Shown piece by piece: positions 1 to 11,272 of a DNA stretch of 64,000 bases. Under the pieces are notes generated by a model. The model ran no database searches and had not been told where the DNA came from. It was given only the letters and a program-made list of their open reading frames with translations. Each line of letters begins with the position of its first letter. Within the stretch, counting starts at the first letter, position 1. The DNA comes from Paramoeba atlantica (lineage: Eukaryota; Discosea), in the NCBI GenBank assembly GCA_977017575.1, contig CDRNVI010000051.1:186001-250000 (forward strand), given 5' to 3'. A program made the translations under genes and the position numbers.

Positions 1-326
1 ACTCTAGGCATCCCTACGGATCTCATCTGTCTCTCGCATGGTCCCGGAGTGCCCTACCTCGAGACGGACAATGATATGGTAGTGGCGGAGAGCATATGGA
101 TGTCCCTCATGGTCCTTAATCAGGCGTCTCCTTTCGAGCCCCACATTCGCGTATTCGACGGCACTGGGCAGGGGTCTTTCACACCCCGACGCACATATCG
201 GGCGACAAAATACCTTTCTTCTTGTGTCAAGCGCTGGGCATCACGCATGATTTTGCAAGTACGTGAACCCCTTTCGCAGCTGATGATGGGTCCGTCTGGT
301 GTTGCTTCCTCCCCACTGAGGGGCTC

Positions 327-495
327 ATTGATACAGTTTCTCAAAGACACAGTTCCTGTACCTTGTTGTACTTTTTCTCCTAGTTCATCTTTTCTCTCTC
401 GGAAACGGACATATTGTCACTATGCTCATGCCCGTTTCCGGATGGCGCTAGGAGAGGAACTGTCCCTCTTGTCACAAATTAGGGGTGCGCCTCCA
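327..495 (+). repeat. Spliced-leader-like dispersed repeat, copy 1
   Basis: This stretch begins with ATTGATACAGTTTCT (327-341) and a second version, ACAGTTCCTGTACCTTGTTG (349-368). Both resemble the 3' half of the euglenozoan spliced-leader exon, whose published core is CAGTTTCTGTACTTTATTG. It continues with TACTTTTTCTCCTAGTTCATC, a hairpin whose arms are CGGAAACGG and CCGTTTCCG (about 400-445), and a GGAACTGTCCCTCTTGTC block. The same order of blocks recurs near 16.5 kb and 50.5 kb. It could be a degenerate SL RNA gene or a retroposon derived from one. The exon match is imperfect here, so this copy is probably not functional. Confidence 0.45.
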
Positions 496-496
496 A

Positions 497-532
497 AGGC
501 GGAGGTGGCGGAGAAGGCGGAGGTGGCGGAGT
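497..532. repeat. Short 18-bp tandem repeat
   Basis: Two tandem copies of GGCGGAGGTGGCGGAGAA lie just after the spliced-leader-like repeat. The rest of 533-700 shows no recognisable gene. Confidence 0.5.
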
Positions 533-705
533 GGCAAGAATTCAAAGTTTGATGCACATGGTGCTCAGACGGCGAGTTCAAACCCGCTCATCGCAATATT
601 CCCGGCAATATTCACTCTAAGAGGCTGGGCTGATAACCGACTAGGCCCAGTACTCGGAGGACCGTCCCGGACCCTCCCCTCAGGGAACCAGCTCCCTTAC
701 CCGGC

Positions 706-1113
706 TTACACCTCTTGGGGGTAAGCCGTGTTGACGTACAGTTCGTCGACGCAGCGTGTTGGTAACAGCACGTTGGTGCCACCTTGGACAAGCGGAATCT
801 GGTAGAGGACGTCGGCCTCGGAACTTCCAAATCTGTCTGTGAAGAGTCTGGCTTGCCAGTGACCATCCGGAGCAATCCGGAATGATTTGGATTTTTTTTT
901 GGTGTGCCTCCCTTTCTTCATCTCCCACCACCCTGCTGGGAACACGGTTCCGAGTCCCCATGCGCTGCAGGACCCTTCTACGGGACCACGCGGCGTGCCT
1001 TCCCCATCGCGCGGCACCGGTACTTCTGCGCGCAGGAGGCTTCCAAACGCTAGAAGTCTCCCACACAGCGAGCAAACACGTTGTATGCGTGTTCTAGCGG
1101 ATATTCCATGCAC
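706..1113 (-). CDS. Hypothetical protein (135 aa), possibly partial
   Basis: This open frame lies on the minus strand, the strand used by every host gene in the window. The C-terminal 60 residues (from SFRIAPDGHW to the stop) have a natural composition with alternating hydrophobics. The N-terminal half is G/R/P-rich and less convincing. Overlapping frames of similar length exist on both strands, so the start is uncertain and the frame may be spurious. I recognise no family. Confidence 0.2.
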   Translation of the reverse strand: MHGISARTRIQRVCSLCGRLLAFGSLLRAEVPVPRDGEGTPRGPVEGSCSAWGLGTVFPAGWWEMKKGRHTKKKSKSFRIAPDGHWQARLFTDRFGSSEADVLYQIPLVQGGTNVLLPTRCVDELYVNTAYPQEV

Positions 1114-1232
1114 CTCTCTTGCTCACCAGCCGTGGCGGATTCTGTGGGACCCCGATGCCCATGATGCATCATGAATCATGACTCCATTTACCAGCATGCA
1201 TCCATGGCCCTGGCCATGCTGTATCATGAACT

Positions 1233-1680
1233 ATGTTAGTCATTTGTAGCATGTACGATGGGAACATAATCCGCGTCCGACAAATCCGTATATCCTTCCT
1301 GGCGCACTGCGCTACACTGTTAAACCTTGGCGGGACACAGACCAATCGGCTCAAGTTCTACATAAAGTCACTTGCGGCGGCCGGAGCGGCAGTACCGATG
1401 CGTCAGATATTGCCTTTAACCCCAGGAACTCTGAACAAGTTGTGGAAGAGCTTGCCCCGCAGCGAAGGTCTTACCGTGGTGCTCTGCTGGAAGGCAGCAA
1501 GTCGTTGGGCGGAAACAGTAGCCCTCACGCGAGACAGATTCTGCAAAGTGAGGCCGGAAAGGATCGTCATATGGTAGGGACGGAACACCAAGACCTCGCG
1601 CCACAATCCGTACCTTGTTGTGCGTCCCAACGATAAATTCTACCACCATGTAAGTGATCAGTTGGGGGAAAGACAAAAGC
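1233..1680 (+). pseudogene. Tyrosine recombinase remnant (DIRS/Crypton-type element)
   Basis: Translation from about 1320 gives a segment with PMRQILPLTP, LPRSEGLTVVLCWKAASRWA and ERIVIW. In the same frame, after one TAG (about 1578-1580), comes GRNTKTSRHNPYLVVRPND. The order (p-m-R-q-a-L-P-l-T, then l-W-k-t-A-S-R-W-d-E, then I-v-I-x-W-G-x-x-T-K) is the pattern of the catalytic core of tyrosine recombinases carried by DIRS/Ngaro-like retroelements and Cryptons: first catalytic Arg in the SRW box, then a beta-strand with a Lys. The C-terminal HxxR and Tyr part is not seen, so the copy is truncated and has an in-frame stop. Family assignment is inference from pattern only. Confidence 0.4.
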
Positions 1681-1689
1681 ATTTAACTT

Positions 1690-2110
1690 GAGCATACACC
1701 ACGATCGCAGCGTTCCTTTACTCCGCAAGTTACACCAGCTCGCGCGCCTGAGCCATATCGACGACCGGGAATGTGTTTTGGGTGCCGTTCGCCCGATCAT
1801 TTGTAGAGGAATTGTCAAAAGCGAGATTTTCGTTCGCTGGTGGCTGGCCCTGCCGGTAGCAGCAAGAGCTTATGACAAAGCCCCACCCAAACGGCCAATG
1901 AATCACACGAAGACCAACAAATGTGGCTTTTGAAACCAATACGACATACGTCAAATCTCGCAAAGCACAACTACTCAGGGCTCTGAAAATATATTATATA
2001 TACATATTATATGTACAGTGAACGTTAACTGTATACATACAATACAGTGACAGTAACTTAATCGCAGGGAACTACCTATCAGCCGCCCACACGGTATACG
2101 GGCGCGGGCC
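1690..2110. other. Intergenic, no gene seen
   Basis: This interval has no convincing coding signal. An AT-rich, partly alternating stretch lies at about 1987-2060, with TATATATACATATTATAT and ACTGTATACATACAATACAG-like palindromic segments. Confidence 0.4.
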
Positions 2111-2111
2111 C

Positions 2112-3700
2112 TCAAACGCTTGGCCTTCCGACAGAAAAGGAAGTCTCAGAAATGCTCTCGAGGCCAGTCCTCCCCTCCCCGGACGACGTGGTGAGGAAGG
2201 CCAAACGTATAGCCCTGCTCAGAGCGCCGGGCCCCACGGGCTGGACAAAGGAGCTAGCTGCTTGTGTCCTGGGAGAGGAGGACCCCAGAGAGTGCATCAC
2301 GTGGGTGGTCAAAGGTATTTTCACAAGCACTCTCCCTACGTGCCTGAGGGACATCCTGGCGGCTTCGAAGCTCAAACTCTTCGCGAAGCCGGGCGCCCCG
2401 AGCGGTCACTCCTCATCTATGCGTGCCCAATCGCCATGGGCGAGTTTTTTACGAAATTGACAAGATGGCTAGATCTAGAGCGTATTAGCGAAGCCCTGCC
2501 TTCCTTTTTCAATGGCTTGCAATTTGGAGCTAAACATTCTCTCGGTTGCGAATCCGTGATTTCCAACGCCAGAAACACCTTTAATAACTCGGAAGCCGGA
2601 GTCATAGGTGCAGCTGACCTAGAGAGCGCGTTCAACAGCATCAGTGCTGCTGTGTGATGATCACACGATCCTCGTTTTTAGTGCCGGTATGTTGGAGCAA
2701 CATGTTTGCCGACATTGCAGGGGTCGTATCCTTCTCCTACGGACCCCCCAGTAAAACCCACCTGGGCAATAACGTGGCTAATAAAAGCACCACGGGGGTA
2801 AGACAAGGGGACCACCACTCACCCATTCTTTTCTCCATTGGCATTCAGAAGTGTCTAGACGCGGTGGCGGCAGAATTCAAGCCAGATGTGCCCCCCTGGG
2901 CTTATCTGGACGACGTTATCTTGGCGCTCCCCCTCCCTTTGCGAGAAAACCCTGACTGGGCTAGAAAAGTAAACAAAAAGGATAGGGCATAAACTTAACA
3001 GCGCCAAATGCGTTGTAGCGACAAGGGAGCCGGAGGGCTTTGAGCCCTTCCGCGGTACCCGTATCCGGTCCCCTCATGGCCTGACTATACACTCTCCTCA
3101 TGGCTTGAAACTGTTAGGGGCGTACGCAACCGACGTAGCCGACGTTTTACGGACATGTTTACGGAAATGGGCTTGGGACTACATCCGGGACGTGGAGTGG
3201 GAGACCGCGGCAAGGCTGCGCTACCTCATGGCGCCGGTGTCTTCCCCCACAGCCCAATGCGCGTGTGGGATCTCTTTCCCTAATAAAGAGTTGGCTGTCC
3301 ACGCTCTGGACTGCAAACCGGTAAAGGCCGTACACAGGCATCCCGACATAAATTGGTCAAGGATGCCTTCCGCAACCTCCTAACCCTGGACGGGTACAAC
3401 CCCGATCTCAACGAGCCACAATTTGACAATGGAAAGGGGCCGGATGTGTGTCTCCAACTGGGGTCCCGTCTTGCCCTGCTGGACATCACGGTCATCAACC
3501 CCCTCGCACCGTCTTACGTCGCCAAGGAGGCGGGAGCCCCAGGGTTCTCTTTACGCCTCGCGGAGGGCAAGAAGACCTCAACCCATGCCCCGAAAGCAGC
3601 GGTGAGAAATATTCTATTTTACCCCCTGGCTTTTACGACTTTCGGGGCATGGGTTGAGGTCTTCTTGCCCTCCGCGAGGCATAAAGAGAACCCACACATT
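2112..3700 (+). pseudogene. Non-LTR retrotransposon remnant: reverse transcriptase plus restriction-like endonuclease tail
   Basis: Fragments in several frames line up as one ancestral polyprotein. About 2152-2460 carries the RT N-terminal region (APGPTGWTKE). 2262-2657 carries the RPIAMGE-like motif and the motif A region (AADLESAFNSI). 2654-2992 has RT motif B (GVRQGDHHSPILFS) and the catalytic motif C (AYLDDVIL). 3105-3383 has a C-x-C-x(n)-H-x(3)-DC zinc-binding segment (CACGISFPNKELAVHALDC). 3353-3600 has GPDVCLQLGSRLALLDITVI, resembling the PD-(D/E)XK restriction-like endonuclease found at the C-terminus of R2/CRE-type elements. At least three frameshifts break it. CRE/SLACS elements of kinetoplastids have this architecture, but which clade this one belongs to cannot be decided by eye. 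Confidence 0.7.
3542..3693. repeat. 55-bp inverted duplication within the retrotransposon tail
   Basis: Left arm 3542-3596 and right arm 3639-3693 are reverse complements with a single mismatch, separated by a 42-bp spacer. The left arm is part of the endonuclease-domain reading frame. The right arm is therefore an inverted copy of coding sequence, not an original terminal repeat. Confidence 0.85.
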
Positions 3701-3799
3701 AAAGTTCCTACGGAAGGTCGCGGGTACTCAAAAGGAGGATCCCGCGGGTTGTTTCAGACATTTGCTGATGGCCATGGGGGCTACCACTCAAAAAGGTAA

Positions 3800-5461
3800 T
3801 GCGCAGATGGTGCAGGCAGCTATTCAAGGGTGGTAGCCTATCGGGGTTAGATAATCTGCGTCGGGAGATGAATAAAAAAACGGACTGCGACCGGACTCCT
3901 GCTCTCAACGCATCGGATCCCCGAAGAAGAAACGCCGAAGACAAATGCTACGGAGCAATTAGAAGCGGTAGACGGCTCCATGGAACCGGAACTGGTGATT
4001 TCCAAGCAGGAGTAACTGAGTCAGTCAATTGCCGAAGAGGAATTGCTAACAGAATATGCCCACGACTGCAAAGTTGCGAAATACTCCAGAATCTGGAGTG
4101 CAGATTATATCACACACGGAAACTGCAACACCTATGCACGTTTGACTTGATTTCCGAGGTGGGTGCTAGGGGGAAACTCGCTAGCTCCATTCGACCGCTC
4201 AAATCTCTTTTTATGGGAGACAACCATCTTGTTTTTGGGTGTTGAAAGGAAATGATGAGAAGTGCCCAGCGTGGCAGCTTCATCATATTCAAAAAACGCG
4301 ACTTAAAGACTTGGAACAGTGAACCACGGTTCGCTGAGGTCGCCTAAAATTAAATTGATAACACGCTTTCTGTGCGCGTGTTCTGGACATTTGTTTTCCT
4401 GGATCTATTTATAAACGATCTCTTCACTTTAAGTGTATGACAAATAGATTGATAAACACACGCCCTGATCTTCAAATGCATACCTTAAGTGCATATCTTT
4501 AAAAGATTGCAAATATAAGTCAAGGAGGACCAGCTTATCGAGTATCTATCCCCACAAGACCTATCCCCATACATGTACCTACATGTTTCGTATCATACAT
4601 AATCACCAATCATGCTTCTTGCTCGTACTTACATACGAGTGATATCTGCGTACAACTATGTCGAGAATTCCAATTCAATTTATTCCATTCTGCGACATCA
4701 AAGTCGCCGACAAGCTCCTTGTTATTCGTAAAAAATATTTCCTTCATTGTCTCCGGAAGCTTGCCAAACAAAAGTCGGGTAAGTTTATTCGAACTGACAT
4801 CAACAATTGATAACCAGTACTACTTGGAAAGCTTGGCTTCGCACTTAAGGCCTATTATCGGCACCTCTGCAAGCAACGTAAAAGTAAACTATGAGAAAGT
4901 TCAGCAGCAAGACCCGCTAATGAATGAAAGGTTAAGCGCATCATTTTCTTTATCATGGATTTTATTTATATTGTAAGATAACTGAACGGAAAGGAGATAA
5001 ATAAAGGAAGATAATGGGGGACAGATAACGGGGATCATGAACGCTATAAAACATGATCATAGGGAACAAGAAAATTCAAAAGTCACACGAAAAAACCGAA
5101 AATAATTTATTTTTAACAATAAACGAGCCCCCCCTTTAGGTGGAATAAAGACCTCTCACGCGGGGCTTCAAAACAGTGCTTTTACCAAAGAGGCCCTGAA
5201 CCTCCTTAACAGGCATCCACTCCTACCTAACACATTGATCCTTTTCAACATCTGATTTAGGAACGCAACGTGGAAAAGATTTATTGCTAGGAAAATGGGA
5301 AAAAGAATCATTAGGGATTGTTATACATTAGGGATTGTTGTATCTTGAATGTTCAGTTGAAATATTAGAGACCGCAACGTGCAACTTTGTTTACTGCGGA
5401 ATAAACTTAGTCCAGAAACAGGGAGAAATCTCGTGGCTTGCAGATCCAGAGGTTACGCGTA
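3800..5461. other. AT-rich intergenic region, no gene seen
   Basis: Several frames run to 80-150 codons but show no family signal and no consistent composition. The interval contains no RNA gene or repeat I can recognise. It separates the retrotransposon tail from the first pogo-type element. Confidence 0.4.
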
Positions 5462-7003
5462 CTGTGACCTCACCCCCCTTAATATTGACAGGGGGTATCC
5501 CCCCCTTTATTATGGACAAATCCGACCGGGCGCCGCGGAGCGGCATTTTTTTTTTGTCGCATCCATTTTTCTGTTTTTTTGGGTATCTGTAGCTATGTAA
5601 TTTTCTCAGCTTTCACATAGTTTGTCATGTATAATTCAGACATTTTTCAACCTAATGAAAACCGTGAAAGGACCCTTAACCCCTTAGATTAAGGCAACAC
5701 CCCCAAAGCCACAGGTAGGTAATCCAACAATATTGATTACCAATGAGCGCAATGCCCACGCTTCTTTAGATATCCACGTAAAGGAGAAAAGGGGACGAAC
5801 TGAGCTTAATATACGAGAAGCGCGAAAAAAAATGCTTTTTTTGGATTTTCTCTCGGTAAAAAGAATCCGAGAAAAATACGGAATTTCGCGAAGCGGAATA
5901 TATGAAATCCGTAGCCACGGTATCAGCTACTTTCAGAAACTCATTGATCGTTCCATGGGGAACAACCACAGGAATCGTGCTTTCAACGTTCGAGGAGGCG
6001 ACTACAATGATCCCGAAGCAGTCTGCTACAATAAGTCTGAGGCAATGGAACGGGTACACCGCTCCTGCGTTCAAGCCTCCTCGTTATGGTGTCCCCTCAC
6101 CAGAAATATCGTCATCGACATGATCCGACAAAATACGGGATTGACTTTAATTAGTGTTTTGGAAGACACTTATGCGAAGTTCAGACAGTACTATGGAGCT
6201 AATGCGGGCTCCACTTGGTAAGCAATCTGTGAAACTTGCTTTTTTTGGTTCCCGTGGAGAGCAAGCTCACACGCAAAAATATCTCAAAAACATGGCGACC
6301 ATGCGTTCCCGGTACTCTGTCTCATCGTCCTGCCCTCACTGAAGAGCTTCACGATGAGCAAATAATTGACAGTCAAGATTGTTTAGGGCAACTAATGCTT
6401 CATCCAGACAATGACCGCGGGGACATGGACGCAGAGGGGTGGGATCAGTCAGTAGCGTACGCTGATACTTTCGAATTGTAAAAGGACTGTTGTTTTATCT
6501 TGTTATGATAAGTTTACGTGGATTTTTTCCCGTGATCTCTTAACGTTGGTTTTGTTTTTTCCCGTCGTGAACGTAATTTCTTTCTTTCCATCTTTAGTTC
6601 ATTTGTGTGAAACTTTGTATGAGTAGGAAGTCTGGGCTCGATTTTTACGTTAGAACATCTACAATTTAACTGAATGGAACCTTTATAGCTACACGGAATA
6701 TAGAGCTGAATGTTAATTTTCTATTCCTAATTATAGTGTACATCAATAATGCATATCCTCCATGTGCCCTTCAGCCTTATGAAGAAGTGCCCCTTCACCC
6801 TTCATCGACGCCCTCCTCTCCCGCCCTCTTTTTCTGCTCTCCCCGCCCTCGCTCCTGGACATGAATTTTACAATTTAGATTTTTTGCCGTATTATGAGTA
6901 AACGAAGCGGCGCCAAATTTTGTTTTACACCCCTTTCATCGCTCCCCCCTTTATTATGGACAAAAGCCGAAAAAGTGTCCATAATAAAGGGGGGGGGGCA
7001 CAG
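5462..7003 (+). mobile_element. Pogo-type DNA transposon A, internally deleted, TA target site
   Basis: The element starts at CTGTGACC (5462) and ends at GGGGCACAG (7003), flanked by TA at 5460-5461 and 7004-7005. The termini are C/G-run rich. The right end folds on itself: CCCCCCTTTATTATGGACA and TGTCCATAATAAAGGGGG (about 6945-6995) form a hairpin, and a TTTATTATGGACAAA block recurs near the left end (about 5506). Its subterminal DNA (6600-6900) is close to the subterminal DNA of element B (25700-26100). Elements A and B share the coding start from about 5650. TA target choice and the DDE protein in copy B support the Tc1/mariner-pogo superfamily. Confidence 0.75.
5733..6480 (+). pseudogene. 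Pogo-type transposase, N-terminal part only
   Basis: The 162-codon frame 5733-6221 matches the N-terminal half of the element B transposase almost residue for residue (KRIREKYGISRSGIYEIRSH as helix-turn-helix, then NHRNRAFNVRGGDYNDPEAV). After SLED/VLEDTYAKFRQYYG it terminates. The catalytic domain present in copy B is missing, replaced by unrelated short frames to 6480. This is therefore an internal-deletion, non-autonomous derivative. Confidence 0.65.
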
Positions 7004-7025
7004 TAAGTGATTAAACATCTCCAAA

Positions 7026-7381
7026 ATGAGCCTACCGCGATCAACACGAAACCTTTTCAGACTATGTGGCTACATTAGACATCTATGCACAATTTTAGGT
7101 ATAGCACCTCGCGAAACGGGAGCCATCACTCGAATTCAAAGTCACATGGGGCAGTTAATCGACTGGGATGGCATAAATGTTTCCATAAAGGCTTTTCGCA
7201 CGATCCGGGTGTAGACTCGGTAGTCAAAGAGACGAGTGAATATAAAGGCCTACTCATTGTTTGTGACATACCCAGCGATGAGAATTTGGCGGACATCGGA
7301 ACTGGCCCTGACAGATTCTTTTCAATCTCGGAACGGATTACACGAGAAAAAGATACGTGGAACGGCCTTCTCGCGGCATGA
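7026..7381 (+). pseudogene. Possible retroelement RNase H / C-terminal fragment
   Basis: Two overlapping frames give LLIVCDIPSDENLADIGTG followed by RFFSISERITREKDTW. The pattern (V-x-S-x-x-N-x-A-D) is what the end of a retroelement RNase H domain looks like in Copia or DIRS elements. The fragment is short and frameshifted, so the call is weak. It is wedged between the pogo element and the mariner element. Confidence 0.25.
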
Positions 7382-7412
7382 TTAAATTATCTAAAAGCAG
7401 TCACTGTATATA

Positions 7413-8969
7413 CAGGGGTGGGCGCCTTCAGAGTGGGGGGTCTAAAATTCGTAAAACTTGACCAATTTTGGAAAGTAATAGCGCATTCGAGAGCTCTCAA
7501 ATAGTCTGGTGTAATGGCAACATCCGTTTCCCGTTTTTAGACATTCGAGATAAATGACAGAAAAACAAGGAATTTATTTTTCCCCGAAGATGCAATTTTT
7601 CACTTTTTTTGGCTTTTTTTAGGTTTTTTGCGCCGTTAATGCCTCAGAAACGTGTACGATATCGAACATCACGGTTTCCCTTCCAGAGAGATGCTTATTC
7701 ACCACCTGGGAAGGTAAGGCCGTCGCATCGCATGCTTCTCGTAGACCATTACTTTCGTTCTGGGTCCTACAATGCTACAGCACGCCACTTTGAAGTAGCG
7801 GAGAGCACTGTGAAGCGATGGGTCATTCGTTACAGCGAAACTGGTGATGTCGAAAGCATTCCCAGACGTCTGAATTTTACAGTTAGGACATCACTGTTTA
7901 TCGGAGAAGCACTCCGCATAGTAGATGAGGGTACACGGGATCTTCCTTATGGTGTGGAATCATGGTGCGCTCTACATCGCGAACTTCTATCTAGAGGGTT
8001 TCAGTGTTCCAGACGCACTTTGGCTCGAGCTTTGAAGCCCGATATTATCCTCCGCGTAGTTCAGCGTAAACCACGACTAACCCAACAGCATAAAGACGTT
8101 AGAGTCCGATTCTGTAAGGACATGTCGGGCTGGAGCGAACACCAGCTTGATAATATTATTTGGTGTGATGAGAAAAAGTTTACCTGCAAGAAGTCTACCA
8201 AAAACACCTACCTTTGCCGACGGTCCGGCCCTGTAAAAGAGCAGCTAGGTGAGCTGGAAGCGTGGGTAGGGGGCGATGGTATAATGGTGTGGATGGGGGT
8301 AAGCATAAAGCATGGATTTCATCTGCACATTTTTCCTAATAGAGATGAGCAGGGAAATAGAGTTACTGTGAACGGGGCTGTTTTCGAAGCTGCCATGACC
8401 AAGCGTAATGGTCTTTTGAACTACCTACACAGGCACCGTGCAGTTGTTGCTATGGACAATTGCCCTGCGCACAACTTGGCAAGGCGTACTTTTCAGCAGC
8501 AAAACGTGCGAACGCTCCCCTGGCCCGCAAAGTCACCGGATCTCAACCCCATCGAAAACTTGTGGAATATCATGGATCAGCACAAGGATCGCATGCGACC
8601 ACGTAATCGCGCAGATCTCCTCTCTTCTATCGAGAGTGCATACGAGGCACTTCAAACCGATCTCAAAAGTACTTGCGTGAAGACCATAAAGAGTGTCTCC
8701 AAGCGCTTTCAAATCGTTATTGAGAAAAAAGGGGGAAATTGTGGGTACTGAGATTTTTTTTGGAAAAAAAGGACTTTTTCGCTTAAAAAATAAAGTTGCA
8801 ATTCGTGTTTGGGACCATTCTAGCTTTCTTTGATTCCCGTAAACTTTCGCAGAGTGCTTTTTACGATTACACCAGACTATTTGAGAGCTCTCGAATGCGC
8901 TATTACTTTCCAAAATTGAACAAGTTTTACGAATTTTAGACCCCTCCACTCTGAAGGTGCCCACCCATG
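7413..8969 (+). mobile_element. Complete Tc1/mariner transposon with ~104-bp terminal inverted repeats
   Basis: Left inverted repeat 7413-7515 and right inverted repeat 8866-8969 are near-perfect reverse complements; they differ at a few sites, for example CAGGGGTGGGCGCC versus CATGGGTGGGCACC at the tips. TA dinucleotides at 7411-7412 and 8970-8971 are the target-site duplication. The single transposase gene fills the interior without a stop. This is the only element in the window that looks capable of autonomous movement. Confidence 0.9.
7609..8751 (+). CDS. Tc1/mariner family DDE transposase, intact
   Basis: This 380-residue protein catalyses cut-and-paste transposition of the surrounding element. 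Residues about 36-90 form a helix-turn-helix (RMLLVDHYFR, then NATARHFEVAESTVKRW). A second DNA-binding half follows (RELLSRGFQCSRRTLARAL). The catalytic acids are D187 (IIWCDEKKF), D283 (VVAMDNCPAH) and E316 (KSPDLNPIENLW). Thirty-two residues separate the second D and the E, shorter than the 34 usual for Tc1 and mariner. The true start may be Met11 (7639), since the first ten residues are hydrophobic and low-complexity. A basic C-terminus (VIEKKGG) ends the frame. No stop or frameshift is visible. Confidence 0.9.
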   Translation: MAFFRFFAPLMPQKRVRYRTSRFPFQRDAYSPPGKVRPSHRMLLVDHYFRSGSYNATARHFEVAESTVKRWVIRYSETGDVESIPRRLNFTVRTSLFIGEALRIVDEGTRDLPYGVESWCALHRELLSRGFQCSRRTLARALKPDIILRVVQRKPRLTQQHKDVRVRFCKDMSGWSEHQLDNIIWCDEKKFTCKKSTKNTYLCRRSGPVKEQLGELEAWVGGDGIMVWMGVSIKHGFHLHIFPNRDEQGNRVTVNGAVFEAAMTKRNGLLNYLHRHRAVVAMDNCPAHNLARRTFQQQNVRTLPWPAKSPDLNPIENLWNIMDQHKDRMRPRNRADLLSSIESAYEALQTDLKSTCVKTIKSVSKRFQIVIEKKGGNCGY

Positions 8970-8971
8970 TA

Positions 8972-11270
8972 TGGACAGAGGCAGCTATGACTAAAAACGA
9001 TCCGCATTATACAGTATACGATCATGCGTACCCTTTGTGTTTCTTGTACGTTGTCTTGCTCTTGTAAAACAAAAGCACGTGATTTGGCGAGGAGGTGAAC
9101 CAAACGTACTAAACAATGTCGAAGCATAAGAGTATTACAAAATTTTCTCAGAAAAACCAAGGTCTAACATACTATGCGGAAAAAGAGCACGAAATTATCA
9201 AATACAGCACAAAACATATTGAATTTGTTTTTTAAAAACATGCATAATCATTGCACATAACTATTAGGGCGCGATATAGTACCTCCAAATGCTAAACATT
9301 TTTCTGCTAAATGCGGTGCCATTCTCCTCCTTGGAACCCTCCCAATGGGGGCCTTGGTGGAGCTGGTGTCCTGGTATCCCGAGAGCGCTCGGGGAGTCCA
9401 AGAGGGGTACAACATAACAAGTACACCTACAGTGTACTAGACACAGACAAAAAACGCAAAATGCGATCCTGCAGTACATACCCGTAGAGGTCTCTACTCA
9501 TCGAGGGGGCATCCGACCTCAGTCTCCGACAGGAAGTGAGCATAACACCCCCTCTGGGGTAGTAATGCATCACTTCAAAATGACTCAAAAACACTCTTTA
9601 CAATAATTAGGATTCTTTTTTCGAAAATACTAAAAATTTGGCGCAAAACCGATTCCCTTTCACCTAACAATTTACTAATTTTTGATTTACGAATTATAGT
9701 TGCACTACTAATTTTGTGCGCTGTGAGTATTTTCCAAGCAACAAAAACCAAAAATGATAAAAAAACTTCGATTGCAACTTCGGTCAATTCCACTGAAAAT
9801 TTGTTCCATCACACAAGTAGGCGCTCGTAAAAGTGAGACCTCATAAAAATATGTTCTGTGCACTTGGGTTGACACTGAGTAAAATTACAGAAAATCCCAC
9901 ATACGAAGATATCGAATGACTCGTAATTGAATCTATTTTTAGTTTAGTCTTTAATTTGCGTGATGGTACATGTACTTCTTTAAAAAATAGAGGTCCATTT
10001 TTTATGTTAGGTATGTATTGTATTCATACATTGATTTTAGAATGTTCGGCTTGTTTCCTAAAGCTTCTGATTTTCTTGTCTGCGTTTTTTACAACACACT
10101 TGTATGAGTAAATCTGGTGGAAGTGAATCCCCTAAAAAGCCTGTGTGGTACCCAACAAAAATTTCTGAAAAGTAAAGAGAAAGTGAAAAAAACAGAAATT
10201 GAACTCAAAATGGTGTGCACCCCCTAGGCCCACCTGAAGCCTACTCCCTAACACCGCGACGGTACCAATCATGTACCACCTGTACCAATCTTGTAACTCG
10301 AAAAGGCGAAAAAGGAGTTCGAATCCGAGTATACGGATCTCAACTCCATTTTTCATACATTGATGGATTGTTTGATTTATTTATTTATTCCACAAAGCTT
10401 CTCATTTTCTTGTGTACGTTTTTTACAACGCATGAGTAAATCTGAAGGAGGTGAATCCTCCCAAAAAGCTGTGTGGCCCTCAGCAAAATTTCTAGAAAGT
10501 AAAGAGAAAGTCAAGAACACAGAAATTGAGCCAAAAAGTGCGAAAAAGGAGTTGGAGTCGAGTACACAGATGTTGACCCCTTTTCGATCACGGCAAAAAG
10601 TATTTCAATAGAGGTGAACACGGAGAGCCTTGAAACATTTTTTGCGTCCTTCGTAAAGATAGTGAAAATGATGAGTCTGTCTAACAGTTCAACGCCCGAA
10701 ATGCTATGGTGGGTTTGGTCTTCTGTCTGCCGCTGCACATCATTGTGGCCTGAAAGTAGGAAAAGGACAACGTAGGTAGGGGGAAGAAAGTCGGTAGCGA
10801 AAAGGCTTAAGGGGAAAGTAAGTGAGGGGAAAAAGGATAAGCAGCAAGTAGGAAATCAGAGCGTTGTTGAGAAACAGTTGTTCAAAAATTAAGCTTTTCA
10901 GACGTGCTTAAAACTTTAAACGTGCTGATGCCGCTTGATGCGCGTTCATCTAAAGGGAGAGAGCAAAAAACGGAAGAAACGGGATTAAAATTGGTACCGT
11001 TTCAAAGGATTAGTTTTTTACTGGGTAAATAGAATGGGAAAATTGCCTCTTCGCGGCAGAATGCATTCTCTTCTAAAGCAACGCTAATAGGACGGGCAAC
11101 GCTAGGATAGGGGGAATAGCATGTATGTGGAGATTGACAATTATAAGTGCTTTTGGTATCATTAAGAAAAACGTGTAAACGACGTATAAAGGGGGGTCAT
11201 ATAGTATTACGGGAACTTCACAGTAATAATTGAGTACACTTTTTCGTTTGTGTGGAAGGAAAATTCGCTT
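8972..11270. other. AT-rich region without recognised genes
   Basis: No convincing gene is seen. Homopolymer-rich low-complexity DNA dominates. The only structure I can support is a diverged direct duplication (listed separately) at 10.07-10.6 kb. Confidence 0.4.
10074..10605 (+). repeat. Diverged direct duplication carrying a short shared frame
   Basis: The block at 10074-10200 (plus 10300-10340) is repeated at 10396-10590. Both copies contain TTTCTTGT..ACGTTTTTTACAAC, then an ATG-initiated frame MSKS(G/E)GGES..K, then GCGAAAAAGGAGTT. The first copy carries about 100 bp of extra DNA (10205-10305) and a frame-ending change. In the second copy the frame runs to about 10611 with a K/E-rich tail. 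I cannot say whether it is translated. Confidence 0.55.
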
Positions 11271-11272
11271 AA

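Noticed and set aside
10300-10345. tRNA-like GTTCGAATCC
   Set aside because: The flanking bases do not form a T-stem and no cloverleaf can be drawn upstream. A similar GGTCGAATCCCAC at 19829 fails for the same reason.
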